From NCBI GenBank assembly GCA_963707015.1, contig CAVPOO010000001.1, forward strand, positions 323,569-387,568: a stretch of 64,000 nucleotides of DNA, in the 5' to 3' direction. This document shows, in pieces, positions 45,170 through 58,477 of the stretch. Source of the DNA: CAVPOO01 sp963707015. Its GTDB lineage: Bacteria; Pseudomonadota; Gammaproteobacteria; Thiohalobacterales; Thiohalobacteraceae. The translations under genes were made by a program, and so were the position numbers. The notes below the pieces were generated by a model that was given only the letters and a program-made list of their open reading frames with translations, did no database searches and was not told where the DNA came from. How positions within the stretch are numbered: position 1 is the first letter of the stretch; each line of letters begins with the position of its first letter.

Positions 45170-46795
45170 ATGACGTTGAAGCCGCATACCACACAAAGCA
45201 ACGACAGACCGCGCTGGCTGATCGCATACCTGCTGTTTACCGCCCTCGTGACCGGCGCGCTCGTCATGGTGATCGAGGTGCTTGGCTCGCGCGTCATCGG
45301 TCCGTTTTTCGGCGTCAGCCTGTTTGTGTGGACATCACTGATCGCGGTGACACTGATTGCGCTGGCCGCCGGTTATGCAGTCGGCGGGTGGTTTGCCGAC
45401 CGCCACGACGCCTGTGGCCCGCTGTACACGATTATTATCCTCGCTGGCATCTGGGTGCTGTTCGTGCCACTGCTCAAGGGTGCAGTGCTGAAGGTCTGCG
45501 TTCCCCTGGGCCTGCGCGGCGGCTCGTTCGCAAGCACGCTGCTGCTGTTCGGCCCTCCGCTGTTTCTGCTCGGCTGTGTGTCGCCCTATCTCGCGCGTAT
45601 CGCGACGCGCGAGCTGTCCAGCCTGGGTCGCACCGTCGGTGGTCTGTATGCGCTCTCCACGCTGGGTAGCGTGGCAGGCACGGTCGCGACGGGTTTCGTG
45701 CTGATTGCCTATATTGGTGTCGACCGCATCTTCCAACTGGTCGGCACGCTGTTGATCGGGCTGGGCGCGGCGTACTTCCTGATGGCCCGGCACCGGCTCG
45801 TGACGCTGGCTCTGTTGGCGCTGCCTTTACCGTTTGCACTGGATATCGGGGACGCAGCTCCACTATCCAAACTCATGGAAAACGGCACTCAGGTCACGCT
45901 GATCGAGGCGCAGGACAGCTTCTACGGCAACATCAAGGCCGTGGAGTATTCCTACGGTTCGCGGCGCACCCGGGAGATGATCATCGACGGCCTGATCCAG
46001 GGCGGGGTCGATCCGCGCAACGGGCTCTCGGTGTACGACTACGCCTACCACCTGGAGGCGTTGCCGCTCGCGCTGCACCCCCAAGGCACCCGCAGCCTGG
46101 TGATCGGCCTCGGCGCCGGCATAATCCCTCGCCGCTACGAGGCGCGCGGTATCACTACCGACGTGGTCGACATCGATCCGGCGGTTGTCGACTTCGCGCG
46201 ACGACATTTCGGCTTTCAGCTGCGTGGCGAGATTTTTGTGGACGATGCCCGCTATTTCCTGCTCCGCGGACAGCAGAAATACGACTACATCATTCTGGAC
46301 GTCTTCAACGGCGACACCACACCCGGCTACCTCCTCAGCCGCGAGGCGATAGCGCTCATCCAGCGTCGCTTGCAGCCGGATGGTGTCGTGGGCATGAATC
46401 TGGTCGCACGGCTGGTGGGCGATACCTACGTGATGGCATCGATCGTAAAGACCCTGGGTACCGCCTTTGACCAGGTCGAAATCTATCCGACCTTTACGCC
46501 AACGCCGGACTCCGGCGCCGGCGCCGGCGCCGGCAACATCATCGTGATCGCCTACGACGGTCCGCAACGCGAACCAGACAGTGGAATCCTTCGCGGTCTT
46601 CACATACACCCCATGGCGCGTGAGGCGGTCCTCGGCACGCTTGGCAAACGCGTGCCGCCGCCGCAAGACGCGCGCGCCGTGGTGCTGACCGACGACTACA
46701 ACCCCATCGGCTTCTATGACGCGGAACTGCGCGAGTGGGTGCGCCGGGACATTCTGGAAACCACCGACTGGGATATTCTCATCGCCTCAGACTGA
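45170..46795 (+). CDS. Membrane-bound spermidine synthase-like protein
   Basis: 541 residues from the ATG at 45170. About seven membrane helices (15-245) precede an aminopropyltransferase/methyltransferase-like Rossmann domain (about 270-500): MIIDGLIQGGVD, LVIGLGAGIIPRRYEARG, DVVDIDPAVVDFARRHFGF, VDDARYFL and YDYIILDVFNGD. The double Asp of the polyamine site is partly kept. Proteins of this fused type are common in Proteobacteria; spermidine synthase activity is assumed, not shown. A GAGAGAG run near residue 450 comes from (GGCGCC)n DNA. Confidence 0.88.
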   Translation: MTLKPHTTQSNDRPRWLIAYLLFTALVTGALVMVIEVLGSRVIGPFFGVSLFVWTSLIAVTLIALAAGYAVGGWFADRHDACGPLYTIIILAGIWVLFVPLLKGAVLKVCVPLGLRGGSFASTLLLFGPPLFLLGCVSPYLARIATRELSSLGRTVGGLYALSTLGSVAGTVATGFVLIAYIGVDRIFQLVGTLLIGLGAAYFLMARHRLVTLALLALPLPFALDIGDAAPLSKLMENGTQVTLIEAQDSFYGNIKAVEYSYGSRRTREMIIDGLIQGGVDPRNGLSVYDYAYHLEALPLALHPQGTRSLVIGLGAGIIPRRYEARGITTDVVDIDPAVVDFARRHFGFQLRGEIFVDDARYFLLRGQQKYDYIILDVFNGDTTPGYLLSREAIALIQRRLQPDGVVGMNLVARLVGDTYVMASIVKTLGTAFDQVEIYPTFTPTPDSGAGAGAGNIIVIAYDGPQREPDSGILRGLHIHPMAREAVLGTLGKRVPPPQDARAVVLTDDYNPIGFYDAELREWVRRDILETTDWDILIASD

Positions 46796-47034
46796 AAAGC
46801 GTTCGAGCTCTCGAGACGACAACATTTTTGCGAGCCGGGAAACGCTCAGACGGTTGTCAGAGGACCCGGAATGACTGCGGCTGGAGGGAGATATCTTAAC
46901 AACGCGATAGCTTTTTTCGCCACTCTGACGCAGGCGGGCGTGTTCCATGCCCACGATCCGGGGTAATCGGCCTGGTGGAAACACCGTTTGCGAAATGCCA
47001 TCTGTGCTGCCTTGAACCACCATGAAGAATGTGG

Positions 47035-47619
47035 TCAACCGTCCTCGGGACGGCCGGTTTCAGTGTTGAACGCGACAACACGGTTCTGATTGTCCGGAAG
47101 CTGGAACACCACATCCGCGTTGCCAGTATCCATATTGATGAACTGCCAGCCCGTGGCATCGCGTTCGAAGAACGGATCGGCACGGTTCATCTCCACCGTC
47201 AGCTTGGGCAGATACGTGGCAGCCTGTTTATAGGTTGAGGGATAGGGTCAGGGCCAGGCAGTCGCCATCGCCGAGGTGAAGCTGATATTGTCCACCTGAT
47301 TGTACTGGATCTGGTGCACGTGCCCGTACGGGACGGTCTCTTTGCCCAGCTGCGCGATATCGTCGCCATAGAAAAAGAAATCCGGTCGCGGCGTCAGAAG
47401 ATTGCTTTCGGCGATCGCACGAATCAGCCCCCGGTCCCAGTTGCGCACGAACTGGTTGCCCTTGATATGGGTGATGTGCGAGTCCGAGATGTAGCCGAAG
47501 GTAAATTTCTGCTCGTCGGTCTTACCGAGCGCGATCTCCACCAGACTGATCGGCAAGCTGCTGGCGGCCAGAACCACTGCGCTTTTCTTGATGAAATCTC
47601 GACGATTGATTTTACTCAT
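47035..47619 (-). pseudogene. Remnant of a Tat-exported metallophosphoesterase
   Basis: The frame starts at 47619 with a Tat signal (RRDFIKKSAVVLAASSLPIS) and the first phosphoesterase motif (GYISDSHITH). After FFFYGDDIAQLGK it jumps to the C-terminal part, YGHVHQIQYNQVDNISF, so roughly 150 residues with the central metal ligands are missing in frame. At 47250-47248 a TGA interrupts MATAWP-stop-PYPSTYKQ, where relatives have Trp; the same frame continues to a second TGA at 47037 (PKLTVEMNRADPFFERDATG is readable). It is probably non-functional. The gene upstream is likewise internally deleted. Confidence 0.75.
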
Positions 47620-47636
47620 GTCTGACTCTCCTTAAG

Positions 47637-47999
47637 CTATTGCTTGGCCATTTGCTCGATGGATGGGCTGGTCAGCGCGTGCATAAACTCCACCAGATCC
47701 TGTTTCTCCTGATCGGTCAGGTTCAAAGGCCGGATACCACCGCTCTGGAAACCACTGATCGGATCGTCCTCCTTAACACGCCCGCCGTTGTTGTAGAAAT
47801 CAACCACGTCTTCGAGCGTTTCCAGGCTGCCATCGTGCATATAGGGCTGGGTCAACGCCACATTGCGCAGGGTCGCCGTCTTGATGGGGTTGTCTTCCGG
47901 AACCGGCACCGGCGGCAGTCCCAACGGCGCTGCGGCGGCCGCGGAAAAGCTCAACCCCGCCAGAAACGGCAGCAGCAACCTTTCGGCTCGATGTTTCAT
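47637..47999 (-). pseudogene. Internally deleted MauG/cytochrome c peroxidase-like gene
   Basis: 120 residues. A signal peptide (MKHRAERLLLPFLAGLSFSA) and the short mature start PLGLPPVPVPEDNP are joined directly to the C-terminal end of a di-haem peroxidase: TATLRNVALTQPYMHDGSLE, TLEDVVDFYNNGG, GIRPLNLTDQEKQDLVEFM. Both CxxCH haem sites and about 300 residues are absent, yet the frame is intact. The product cannot bind haem as the family does. It lies 17 bp upstream of the deleted phosphoesterase, in the order of an original two-gene operon. Confidence 0.75.
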
Positions 48000-48466
48000 G
48001 ACTTCATTCTTATGTGATCCAACAACATTGAAACGCGGCGACAGGGATCCGACAGAGCGCACTGCTCGCCACTCGCATCCCATGTTGATGACCGCTTCAA
48101 CCCCTGCGCGGCCGGTATTCTGCTGTCCAGCTTACCCTGGCTGCGCATAGCCTCACGCCGGCCCGGTGAGATTTAGACTCCGTCTAACTCTATTCCTGAC
48201 ACCACGCAATTGATCCAAGTCAAATTGCCCTGTGCTTTAGAAAACTGAAACCGACCGGCGTCGGTCAAACCCGAAACGCAATTTTCCAGGGGCATGACTC
48301 GTGCTCAGCCGCAAGGCGGCCCTCCGCACGCTGGGCAGTCGTGTGCCACCGCCTCGCGCCTGTCACACTGAAGGGTATCAGCGCCCTGGGTTCCCAATCG
48401 GGAGGATCAAAGAACCAGCAAACACAGCGACGCTTCAGGAGGTCGTTGAATGGCAGGGCATGCGTG
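48000..48466. other. Intergenic region, nothing recognised
   Basis: Between the metH stop and the peroxidase relic. Short frames only. GGCCCGGTGAGATTTA near 48163 resembles an end of the element at 5864 but matches only partly. Confidence 0.35.
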
Positions 48467-52345
<3,879 letters not shown>

Positions 52346-52511
52346 CGTCTTGATTTCGCGTGAGTTATCGCGCGAGTGTAGCACGGATCGCGGGACTCAC
52401 CCATCGCAGGCCGATGAGAATCGGGGGCTGCGCAGCCGCCTGTGTGAAACCTCGGCGCTGAGCTCAGGTCGAAACGACCAGACGGACAGAAGGGTGCGGC
52501 AGGAAAAACGG

Positions 52512-52540
52512 AAAAAAAACGGCGACTCCGAAGAGCCGCC
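52512..52540 (-). terminator. Rho-independent terminator after the 39-bp-repeat gene
   Basis: On the minus strand GGCGGCTC, a TTCG tetraloop and GAGTCGCC (52540-52521) are followed by GTTTTTTTT. This ends transcription from the gene at 52580-53952 before metH. Confidence 0.88.
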
Positions 52541-52579
52541 TAGAGGAGACACGGTAAAAAATGGTACGCGCGGGACGAA

Positions 52580-53952
52580 TCAGCCCGGCGCGCCAGGCAG
52601 GATGACCGGCGCGCTCTCTGGCTCCGCCGCCCCAAAGGCTGCCTGAAATTCGATGTCGGTCCGACCACCCTCGCGGGCGGAGGTGTCCGTGGCCTCCCCT
52701 GTATCACGCGCAGAAGCGTAGGGGCCGGGTGGTGGCGCCAATTCGGCTCCATGCGCAATCTGTGCCGCCTGCTCATCAGGACGATAAGCCGTTGTTTTTC
52801 CTTGCCAAGGTGTAGCTTTCCTGAGCCAGGGTGTCTGCGCCACCAGCGGTCGATAAGCGCCCGCTCTGGCCGGCGCGGGCCACCGCGCAGGTGGCGCCCA
52901 GGCCATCATGGGTGCGGGCATCATTGGCCGCACAGCTGTTAACCGTGCCCCCCACGGCGTGGGTTGCTGTATGCCCCGCGGTGCTGGGGCCACCATCGGC
53001 GGACGTGGCCTATTCCAGGGCGCCTGCGCCATCATCGGCGGGCGCGGCAGACTGCGTGGCGCCTGCGCCATCATCGGCGGGCGCGGCATATTCCAGGGTG
53101 CCTGCGCCATCATCGGCGGGCGCGGCAGACTGCGTGGTGCCTGCGCCATCATCGGCGGGCGCGGCCTATTCCAGGGTGCCTGGGCCATCATCGGCGGGCG
53201 CGGCAGACTGCGCGGGGCCTGCGCCATCATCGGCGGACGCGGCAGACTGCGGGGGGCCTGCGCCATCATCGGCGGACGCGGCAGACTGCGCGGCGCCTGC
53301 GCCATCATCGGCGGGCGCGGCAAACTGCGCGGGCCTGGGCCATCATCGGCGGACGCGGCAGACTGCGCGGCGCCTGCGCCATCATCGGCGGGCGCGGCAG
53401 ACTGCGCGGCGCCTGCGCCATCATCGGCGGACGCGGCAGACTGCGCGGCGCCTGCGCCATCATCGGCGGGCGCGGCAGACTGCGTGGCGCCTGCGCCATC
53501 ATCGGCGGACGCGGCAGACTGCGTGGCGCCCGCGCCATCATCGGCGGACGCGGCCTGTTCCAGGGTGCCTGCGCCATCATCGGCATCACAGGGTAAGGGC
53601 CGGGTATCGCCATGGGCATACCGGATCCCCGGCCCATCATCGGGGGAGGCGGTGCGATGGGGCGGTACCTGGCAGCAGGCGCCGGGCCACGTGCGGGAAT
53701 CTGATAGCCGAGGCTCTTGGGCTTACCGATGTTTCCGCGCCAAGCCAAAGGCGGACTTTGCCGCAACCAGGGCGGCGGTGCAGCAATACGCGCCGGTGCG
53801 GATAGCATGCTTGGCGGGGCCATCCGCGCAACCCAGGGGCCGGCGGAACTCCCGGGGCCCCAGGCTGGTCCCGCGGCGTGAGCGCCCTGAGACATGCCGG
53901 CGGCAAACGTACCCAGCAGCGTGAGCTTTATCAGATTCCTGAGTTTAATCAT
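52580..53952 (-). pseudogene. Secreted 13-residue-repeat protein, split by a 1-nt deletion
   Basis: Starts at ATG 53952 (GAGGAG upstream) with a signal peptide (KLTLLGTFAAGMSQGAHA). A Pro/Ala/Met/Arg-rich region leads into 16 tandem 13-residue units of type PMMAQAPRSLPRP, 39 bp each (about 52989-53585). The unit near 53327-53334 lacks one base (GCGCGGGCC instead of GCGCGGCGCC), so translation from the start ends after about 215 residues. The other frame resumes the repeats and ends at 52580 with an acidic C-terminus (EGGRTDIEFQAAFG). It may be a true frameshift, slippage-based phase switch or sequencing error. Probably an envelope or secreted structural protein. Confidence 0.75.
52975..53585. 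repeat. Tandem 39-bp minisatellite, about 16 units
   Basis: Units begin at CCATCATCGGCG, spaced 39 bp from about 52989 to 53573, with one 38-bp interval around 53301-53340. Variants are limited to a few positions (AGA/TTC, GCG/GGG), so recent duplication or gene-conversion-like homogenisation is likely. Open frames on the plus strand through this repeat are by-products of its composition. Confidence 0.9.
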
Positions 53953-54599
53953 TCTGTTGCATCTCCTCGATCGCTGTGTTGCGGAAACAAACTACACGGC
54001 TGTTGCACCTGGTTCGCGACCCTTGTGGCGCCCCCCGACCAAGGAACAGCAGTTTTGTTGAGGTAAAACCCGGACAGCGTGCAGTGACGCCGGTACGGGG
54101 GATATCCAAGGCAAGTGTCCGAAAGTCCGGGCCCAGGGCCCAAACGGAACGGTTCCCCTTGTGTCCCTGGGAACCTTCAGTCCTTTCGGTCAAAGTGAGT
54201 TGGCTTGTCATTCCTGGATCGACCCTGATCCACTCTTCCTGTCTCAGTTATAACGAGTTCCTTACGTGCGGGCTTAGAAATAGCATATAACTAACTGCTG
54301 TGCAATAGGTAATTGCGGTTACGAGCGCAATGACTTCCGGCAAGTGGCCACCGGCTGGCGCGATGAACAGGTAAAAATCGTGCTGTGAAAGGGAGTTATT
54401 CGTCGTTTGGACAAAGTGCCGCGCGGCCTGACCGAGTTCGGCAAGGGCCACGCACCGGATGTGATCTCGAAACCGTCGAATCGCCGCAATCCAAGGGAAG
54501 GATTACGACACGGTCAGTTGCCAATTTTGACCCGGTCGGAATGCGAATAACTCTCCGAGCTGACAGATGCAAGCGTAATTTAACCCATCCATCAGGCAG
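53953..54599. other. Long intergenic region, nothing recognised
   Basis: About 650 bp. Short frames on both strands lack ribosome sites and motifs. The stretch at 54240-54310 is A/T-richer and may hold promoters. No riboswitch core or terminator was identified. Confidence 0.4.
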
Positions 54600-56207
54600 C
54601 TAACGCCCGCCTTTCCCCTGGATAAGGGCCTCGGGGTGACGTTCGAGGTAGTCTGCCATCAGGCGGATCGAACGAGCCGCCTGCGCCAGTTCGTCCATCA
54701 GACCGCGCATTTCGCTTGCCAGGGGTGAATCATCCGCAAAGGTTCGCTGGACCTGAGCCAGCGTGCTCTCGGTCTGACGCAACAGGTTTGCTGCCGCTGG
54801 CGCCAGGCCGACATCGATGCTCTGTGCCAGCTTCTTTGTCTGCTCGAGCGTCGCGTTGAGACTGCTCAGAGACTCATTCAGGTTAGCCCCTATCTGGTCG
54901 AAGGGAATCGTCTCCAGCTTTGCCAGGATCTGGGTAACACTCGTCGAGATTTCTTCAAGCGGTGTCGGCACCGTCGGAAACTCGGGATAGTGACCGCCAA
55001 AGGCCAGTGCCGCCGGTTCGGCGTCAGGGAAAAAGTCCAGCCCGATAAGCAGCTTCCCCGTTAACACATTGCCCATCTGCAACTGGGCGCGAAGGCCCTT
55101 TTTAACGAGCATCTCTGCGCCCTTGTGCTCGTCGGCCTGCTCGATGTCGCCGAGGATATCCAGACGCTCGGGTTCGAGCTCCACCAGTACGGGTATCCGA
55201 AACGCTGCGGCATCGACGTCATACTGGAGTCTGACATCCACGACCTGGCCTACCTTGATACCCTTGAGCTCGACCGGCGCGCCGACGGCCAGACCGCGCA
55301 CGGACCCCGCAAAATACATGAGATACTGCTCCTTCCTGGCATAGGTCTTCTCGCGGCTTTGCTCCCGGTTCGCGTATAAGGTGAACACATGCTCCGACGT
55401 GGCACGCGGGCGCGGCTCGAGATTCTCCGGCGTCTCAAAGGCAATGCCGCCGAGCATCATCGAGACGACGGACTCCGTGTCGACCCTGATCCCTTCCGCA
55501 CCCACCGAAACGTCTATGCCGCTCGCATCCCAGAAGCGCGTGTTCTTGAAGACGTAGGCATCATAGGGCTGACGGATAAAAATCCTCAGGCTGACTGCCT
55601 CGCCGTCCTTATCGAGCTCATAGGCGATCACCTGACCCACCTTGATCTTGCGGTAATACACCGGCGTGCCCACATCGTGGGAACCGAGACTGGCTGCCTC
55701 CAGGACAAATTCGCGGCCCGGCTCATCCATTGTGACGATCGGCGGCACCTCCAGCCCGGTGAAGCGGCGTGCCGACTTGGCTGCATGCCCCGGATCAATT
55801 CCGATGTAGGCACCGGAAAATATGGTGCCAATGCCGGACACCTGACCTGCGGCTACGCGGGCCCGCACGACCCAGAAGCGGGTGTCCTCGCGCAGATACG
55901 CCCTCGCCTCTCTGTGCAATTCCACGGTGAGGATGACGTGTGATACATCATCGCTGATCTGGATATCTTCCACCTGTCCGATTTCGACATCCTTGTACTT
56001 GACCTTGGTCGTGCCGGCCTCGATCCCCTCGGCTGTCTTGAACGTGATGGTGATGACAGGACCCTTCTCCGTGTAGCCCTTGTACGCGAGCCAGCCGCCG
56101 ATCAAGGCGGCGACAATCGGAATGATCCAGACCAGCGAGAAATTATTACTCGTCTTGATTTTCGCTTCGGGGAGATTGCCAAAGGCAGCGTCACCTGGTT
56201 CACTCAT
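54600..56207 (-). CDS. MCE-domain intermembrane transport protein (PqiB/YebT-like)
   Basis: 535 residues from the ATG at 56207, which overlaps the upstream stop as ATGA. One membrane anchor (about 25-43, FSLVWIIPIVAALIGGWLA) and three MCE domains (about 50-140, 160-220, 285-390; for example VKYKDVEIGQVEDIQ, VYYRKIKVGQVIAYEL, VELKGIKVGQVVDVRL) are followed by a helical C-terminus. It is expected to form a periplasmic tunnel for lipids between inner and outer membrane. It shares an operon with two PqiA-like genes. The count of three MCE domains matches PqiB more than the seven of YebT/LetB. Confidence 0.93.
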   Translation of the reverse strand: MSEPGDAAFGNLPEAKIKTSNNFSLVWIIPIVAALIGGWLAYKGYTEKGPVITITFKTAEGIEAGTTKVKYKDVEIGQVEDIQISDDVSHVILTVELHREARAYLREDTRFWVVRARVAAGQVSGIGTIFSGAYIGIDPGHAAKSARRFTGLEVPPIVTMDEPGREFVLEAASLGSHDVGTPVYYRKIKVGQVIAYELDKDGEAVSLRIFIRQPYDAYVFKNTRFWDASGIDVSVGAEGIRVDTESVVSMMLGGIAFETPENLEPRPRATSEHVFTLYANREQSREKTYARKEQYLMYFAGSVRGLAVGAPVELKGIKVGQVVDVRLQYDVDAAAFRIPVLVELEPERLDILGDIEQADEHKGAEMLVKKGLRAQLQMGNVLTGKLLIGLDFFPDAEPAALAFGGHYPEFPTVPTPLEEISTSVTQILAKLETIPFDQIGANLNESLSSLNATLEQTKKLAQSIDVGLAPAAANLLRQTESTLAQVQRTFADDSPLASEMRGLMDELAQAARSIRLMADYLERHPEALIQGKGGR

Positions 56208-56842
56208 TCCCTGTTCTCCACGGCATCCCAAATCAGGCGGGGATCAAAAGTCATGGCGGCAAACATCGTGATCACCACGACACCCCCAAACGCGATGGCG
56301 CCGGGACCGGCCTTGATGGTTGCCAGCTCGCCGAGGTTTACCAGGGCAACCAGAATCGTCACCACGTAGATATCCACCATGGACCAGCGTCCCACAGCCT
56401 CCGTGATGCGGTACAGCCGTGTCCGGTCACCGGGCCGCCATTGTGACTTCCGGGCCACCGACGTCAGCAGGTAGATCAGGATAACGATTTTCATCATGGG
56501 CACAATGATACTGGCGAAGAAGATCAACAAGGCAACAGGCCACATGCCGTGAGCCATCAGATAGATCACGCCACTCAGAATGGTGTCCGACTGCGTACTG
56601 CCGAACGTGGTGGTAAGCGTGATTGGCAGGACATTGGCTGGTATATACAGGAGGCACGCCGCAATCACCAGTGCCCAGGTTCGTCCCAGGCTATCAGGCT
56701 TGCGCCTATGCAGGGCGGCCCCGCAGCGCGGACAAACCAGATGCACACCGTGCGCATCGCCCGGCAGTTGCGCCACTAGACCGCAGATGTGGCAGCCCAC
56801 CAGTGACGCTGCCGCAGCCGTCGGCGGTATTTGACGTGTCAT
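56204..56842 (-). CDS. PqiA-like membrane protein, second half-LetA
   Basis: 212 residues from the ATG at 56842, overlapping the previous stop by 4 bp (ATGA). An N-terminal zinc-ribbon-like pair (CHICG, CPRCGAALHRRK) is followed by four membrane helices and the PqiA motif LAHGMWPVALLIFFASIIVP-type segment, with RWSMVDIYVVTILVALV. It corresponds to one of the two halves of fused PqiA/LetA proteins and should work with the partner gene and the MCE protein in lipid transport. Confidence 0.92.
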   Translation of the reverse strand: MTRQIPPTAAAASLVGCHICGLVAQLPGDAHGVHLVCPRCGAALHRRKPDSLGRTWALVIAACLLYIPANVLPITLTTTFGSTQSDTILSGVIYLMAHGMWPVALLIFFASIIVPMMKIVILIYLLTSVARKSQWRPGDRTRLYRITEAVGRWSMVDIYVVTILVALVNLGELATIKAGPGAIAFGGVVVITMFAAMTFDPRLIWDAVENRE

Positions 56843-57447
56843 TGCGGCATCTCCACGCGTTCCCACACGATACGCGGGTCCAGCGATGCGGCGGCCGCGG
56901 CGATCACGACGATCAAGGCCGCAAATGCATACATGGAAATCCCCGGGATAATGGACGCCATCTGAGCCAGCTTGACGACAGACGCCAGGATGCCGAGCAT
57001 GAATACCTCCATCATGCCCCAGGGCTCAATGCTGCGCACGAAACGAAAGATGCTGCCGAGTTTCCAGGGCACCCGCTCGAGTTTCAGCGGCAACAGCACG
57101 TATAGCAGACCCAGCAGCTCGGCAAGAGGAAACACCACCGTCGTCAGCACGACGAGCAAGGCAAGCGCGTGCATTCCTGAGTCGTAAAACAGGCGAACGC
57201 CCGTGAGCAGTGTGGTCTCCTGCACGATACCCTCCATCTTGAAAGACAGGAAGGGGTAGCTGTTCGCGATCACGAACAGGATCAGGCCGGTGATCACCAT
57301 CGTCAGCGTGCGATCCAGGCTGTTACGTTTCTGGCGATAAAGCACGGCACCGCAGCGGCTGCACCTGGCAGTACTCCCAACTGGAAGCTCGCTGGTCCGA
57401 TGCAGGAGGTCACATTCGTGACAGGCAATCAACGCATCCGTCGTCAT
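56839..57447 (-). CDS. PqiA-like membrane protein, first half-LetA
   Basis: 202 residues from the ATG at 57447, chosen because homologous sequence begins with ACHECDLLH. Zinc-ribbon Cys pairs (CHEC and CSRCG), then RQKRNSLDRTLTMVITGLI, four membrane helices and the PqiA signature RSIEPWGMMEVFMLGILAS. First gene of the three-gene LetA-type operon, in which the usual two-domain LetA is encoded by two coupled genes. Confidence 0.92.
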   Translation of the reverse strand: MTTDALIACHECDLLHRTSELPVGSTARCSRCGAVLYRQKRNSLDRTLTMVITGLILFVIANSYPFLSFKMEGIVQETTLLTGVRLFYDSGMHALALLVVLTTVVFPLAELLGLLYVLLPLKLERVPWKLGSIFRFVRSIEPWGMMEVFMLGILASVVKLAQMASIIPGISMYAFAALIVVIAAAAASLDPRIVWERVEMPQ

Positions 57448-57901
57448 ACGGGGAACAATTGCATGGGCGTCCTGATTTCGAGAATGATCACCGTGCAATA
57501 CACCGGGCACAGTGCGCCAGACTATAGCGCCCCTCCTGAAGCGAGTACAACCGCCACTATCGACCGAGACCTGCGGGGCGAGCCTTGACCTGAAGGAACC
57601 GGATGCCGGGCCACGCGCCGACCTGCTTATCTGGCAGGGTTTCAACACCAACGCTGCCGTCAGGCAGGGTGCTCGTATCGACATCGGCAGCCGGTGTTTG
57701 CCGTGCCAGCGGATGTGCAGACACCGCGGAACAATGACATCTGCACAAGCACGCGCGTGCAGGCGTGGCGAAGACGTCGTTACTCCGCTTTGCGTTTTCC
57801 GGTCCCCGCGAGATACCCGCTAGGGTTCGGCGACCACGCCAACTCTGTTCGTTTCGCTTGAGCTATAATCGAACTTACCCTAACCGGCGGAGTATCCAGC
57901 T
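57448..57901. other. Divergent intergenic region
   Basis: No supported gene. A TATAAT at 57864-57869 is a plausible -10 box for the gene starting at 57902; its -35 is weak. Nothing else was seen. Confidence 0.4.
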
Positions 57902-58393
57902 ATGCTCAGTAACGAAGTCGTGGTCTTCGCGTTCTTTCTTCTCCTTGCCCTGGTGGTCGGCTGGATATACTTCAGCTCGCAAAGCGCGCGTACAACGCGC
58001 CAGCAGATCCACCGGATTGCGGAACAACATACCATTATCAGTACTGACGAGCACGCCCGCGCACTCTGCCTTGCCGTGCACCAGCTCTATCCTCTGGTAC
58101 ATGCCGGGGTGGACTTCATGATCAAGCGCGACGGCCCAGACAAGCCCGCTTATCTCGCCGACTGGTATGCCTCTGTGCCAAAACCCAGCCCCGAGCAGCT
58201 GGAGGCAGCCCTGTCACGGATCGCAAACAAGGACCTGGCCGCGCTGCGGCGGGCAGAATACCCGAGTGTGGGCGATCAACTGGACGCAGCCTACAAGGCG
58301 CGACACGGGGACACGAGTGCACAGGAACAGATAGACGCGAAGATCAGAGAGGTCAAGGAGAAGTACCAGAAGCCGGGCGAATCTAGCTATTGA
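57902..58393 (+). CDS. Membrane-anchored protein with XkdW-like YPSxxDQLDA motif
   Basis: 163 residues. One N-terminal membrane helix (about 6-24), then a soluble helical part. Near the C-terminus YPSVGDQLDAAYKARHGD and IREVKEKYQKP match the short motif of XkdW-like or phage-tail-associated domains (YPxxxDQLDAxxK ... VKxxYPKP). No other phage genes are nearby, so an unrelated membrane protein that borrowed the motif is possible. Function unknown. Confidence 0.6.
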   Translation: MLSNEVVVFAFFLLLALVVGWIYFSSQSARTTRQQIHRIAEQHTIISTDEHARALCLAVHQLYPLVHAGVDFMIKRDGPDKPAYLADWYASVPKPSPEQLEAALSRIANKDLAALRRAEYPSVGDQLDAAYKARHGDTSAQEQIDAKIREVKEKYQKPGESSY

Positions 58394-58477
58394 TCACGTG
58401 CAGAACAGGGATAAGCGACCTTCGCCGTCTTCCCCCAGACGGGTAACAGCGATCAGGTCTGAATCCCGAATCACCAC

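Noticed and set aside
46520..46545. GGCGCC hexanucleotide run as a phase-variation tract
   Set aside because: Only a few units, in frame as Gly-Ala, within an intact gene; six-base changes would not shift the frame.
48160..48200. Possible third end of the 5864/26694 element (GGCCCGGTGAGATTTA)
   Set aside because: Only about 10 bases match the terminal repeat and no inverse end lies within a suitable distance.
52346..52511. Possible SAH or cobalamin riboswitch ahead of metH
   Set aside because: No recognisable conserved core could be read in the leader, which is also short. A covariance search would be needed to revive the idea.
52831..53924. Plus-strand frames of 210-338 residues full of AIIGGRGRLRGAC-type repeats
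   Set aside because: They are read-throughs of the 39-bp minisatellite in other frames. The minus strand has the signal peptide, ribosome site and terminator.
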